NCBI GenBank assembly: GCA_030426085.1
Contig: JAUHYW010000012.1
Coordinates: forward strand, 96,616 to 160,615
Origin: a bacterium
GTDB lineage: Bacteria; Myxococcota_A; Bradymonadia; UBA7976; UBA1532
DNA length: 64,000 bases
Direction of reading: 5' to 3'
Each line of letters begins with the position of its first letter. The first letter of the stretch is position 1. Shown here piece by piece: positions 63,876 to 64,000 of this stretch. The notes under the pieces are model-generated. The model had not been told where the DNA came from. It saw only the letters and a program-made list of their open reading frames with translations, and searched no databases. A program made the translations under genes and the position numbers.

Positions 63876-64000
63876 ATGAAGCGTGCGGCGTTCACGATCG
63901 CGATGTTGGCCGGCCTGTCGTTCGGCTGCGTGCCCGCCGGGGGTGGTGGCGGCGGCGGCGGCAGCGGCGGCGACGTCCCGGCGGCGGACGGGGGCCCGGG
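63876..64000 (+). CDS. Lipoprotein, N-terminal part only
   Basis: The first 41 residues are visible before the window ends. The leader TIAMLAGLSFGC is a lipobox signal and is followed by a glycine run (GGGGGGGG) and an Asp/Gly/Pro-rich linker. GGAGGG lies five bases before ATG 63876; TATACA at 63843-63848 could be a -10 element. Function unknown. Confidence 0.65.
   Translation, partial: MKRAAFTIAMLAGLSFGCVPAGGGGGGGGSGGDVPAADGGP

Overview
The window is very GC-rich, Gram-negative DNA. It carries an LptD-type outer-membrane LPS translocon, a meso-DAP-type MurE, many lipobox lipoproteins, MopE-like calcium/copper-motif repeats, a Gly-Glu-repeat lipoprotein family, a membrane-linked Ser/Thr kinase and an HDOD protein. 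Together these suggest a Myxococcota (former Deltaproteobacteria)-type bacterium. No rRNA, tRNA, CRISPR array or insertion sequence was seen, and the organism is inferred from gene style only.

Region by region. (1) 1-5754, minus strand: an alpha-oxoamine synthase fused to a GNAT-like acyltransferase, then a fatty acyl-AMP ligase with its own carrier domain, then a Ser/Thr kinase cut by the window edge; this looks like a start module for sphingolipid/ceramide-like lipids. (2) 5991-13815: an ethanolamine-type permease, a two-gene cassette with a PD-(D/E)XK-like nuclease, a PlsC-type acyltransferase/SDR/thioredoxin operon, a MopE-like lipoprotein, a glycerol-1-phosphate dehydrogenase family protein and a Cys-rich lipoprotein. 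(3) 14075-20248: a lipoprotein, two tandem paralogous GE-repeat lipoproteins and a HEAT/LRR protein; the spacer between the paralogues still holds fragments of both flanking genes, which exposes the duplication breakpoint. (4) 20318-23343: a small membrane protein, gamma-glutamyltransferase and a secreted protein. (5) 23555-38755, minus strand: a compact division/cell-wall (dcw) cluster, mraZ-rsmH-ftsL-ftsI-murE-murF-mraY-ftsW-murG-ddl-ftsQ-ftsA-ftsZ, with almost every junction overlapping and without murD, murC and murB.

(6) 38756-39966: mraZ promoter with MraZ-type boxes, a GATC-rich palindromic non-coding segment, a small membrane protein and an exact 23-bp-period array of TGTCAG motifs upstream of a membrane-anchored pentapeptide-repeat protein. 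(7) 41462-44612: threonine ammonia-lyase, phosphoserine phosphatase and a cystathionine beta-synthase/cysteine synthase (serine/threonine/sulfur amino acid metabolism). (8) 44933-49870: a secreted lipase, its dedicated foldase (here apparently a lipoprotein) and a large alpha/beta-hydrolase-like lipoprotein lacking the nucleophile serine. (9) 50117-61860, plus strand: a seven-gene run of KAP P-loop NTPase, a 964-residue protein of unknown family, an SPFH/flotillin-like membrane protein, two CPA-type membrane transporters, a pseudo-receiver/HDOD protein and a degenerate SpeD-like protein whose only plausible start codon is AUA. The first five genes are the best candidate for an undescribed membrane-associated system. 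(10) 61835-64000: lptD on the minus strand and the start of another lipoprotein gene.
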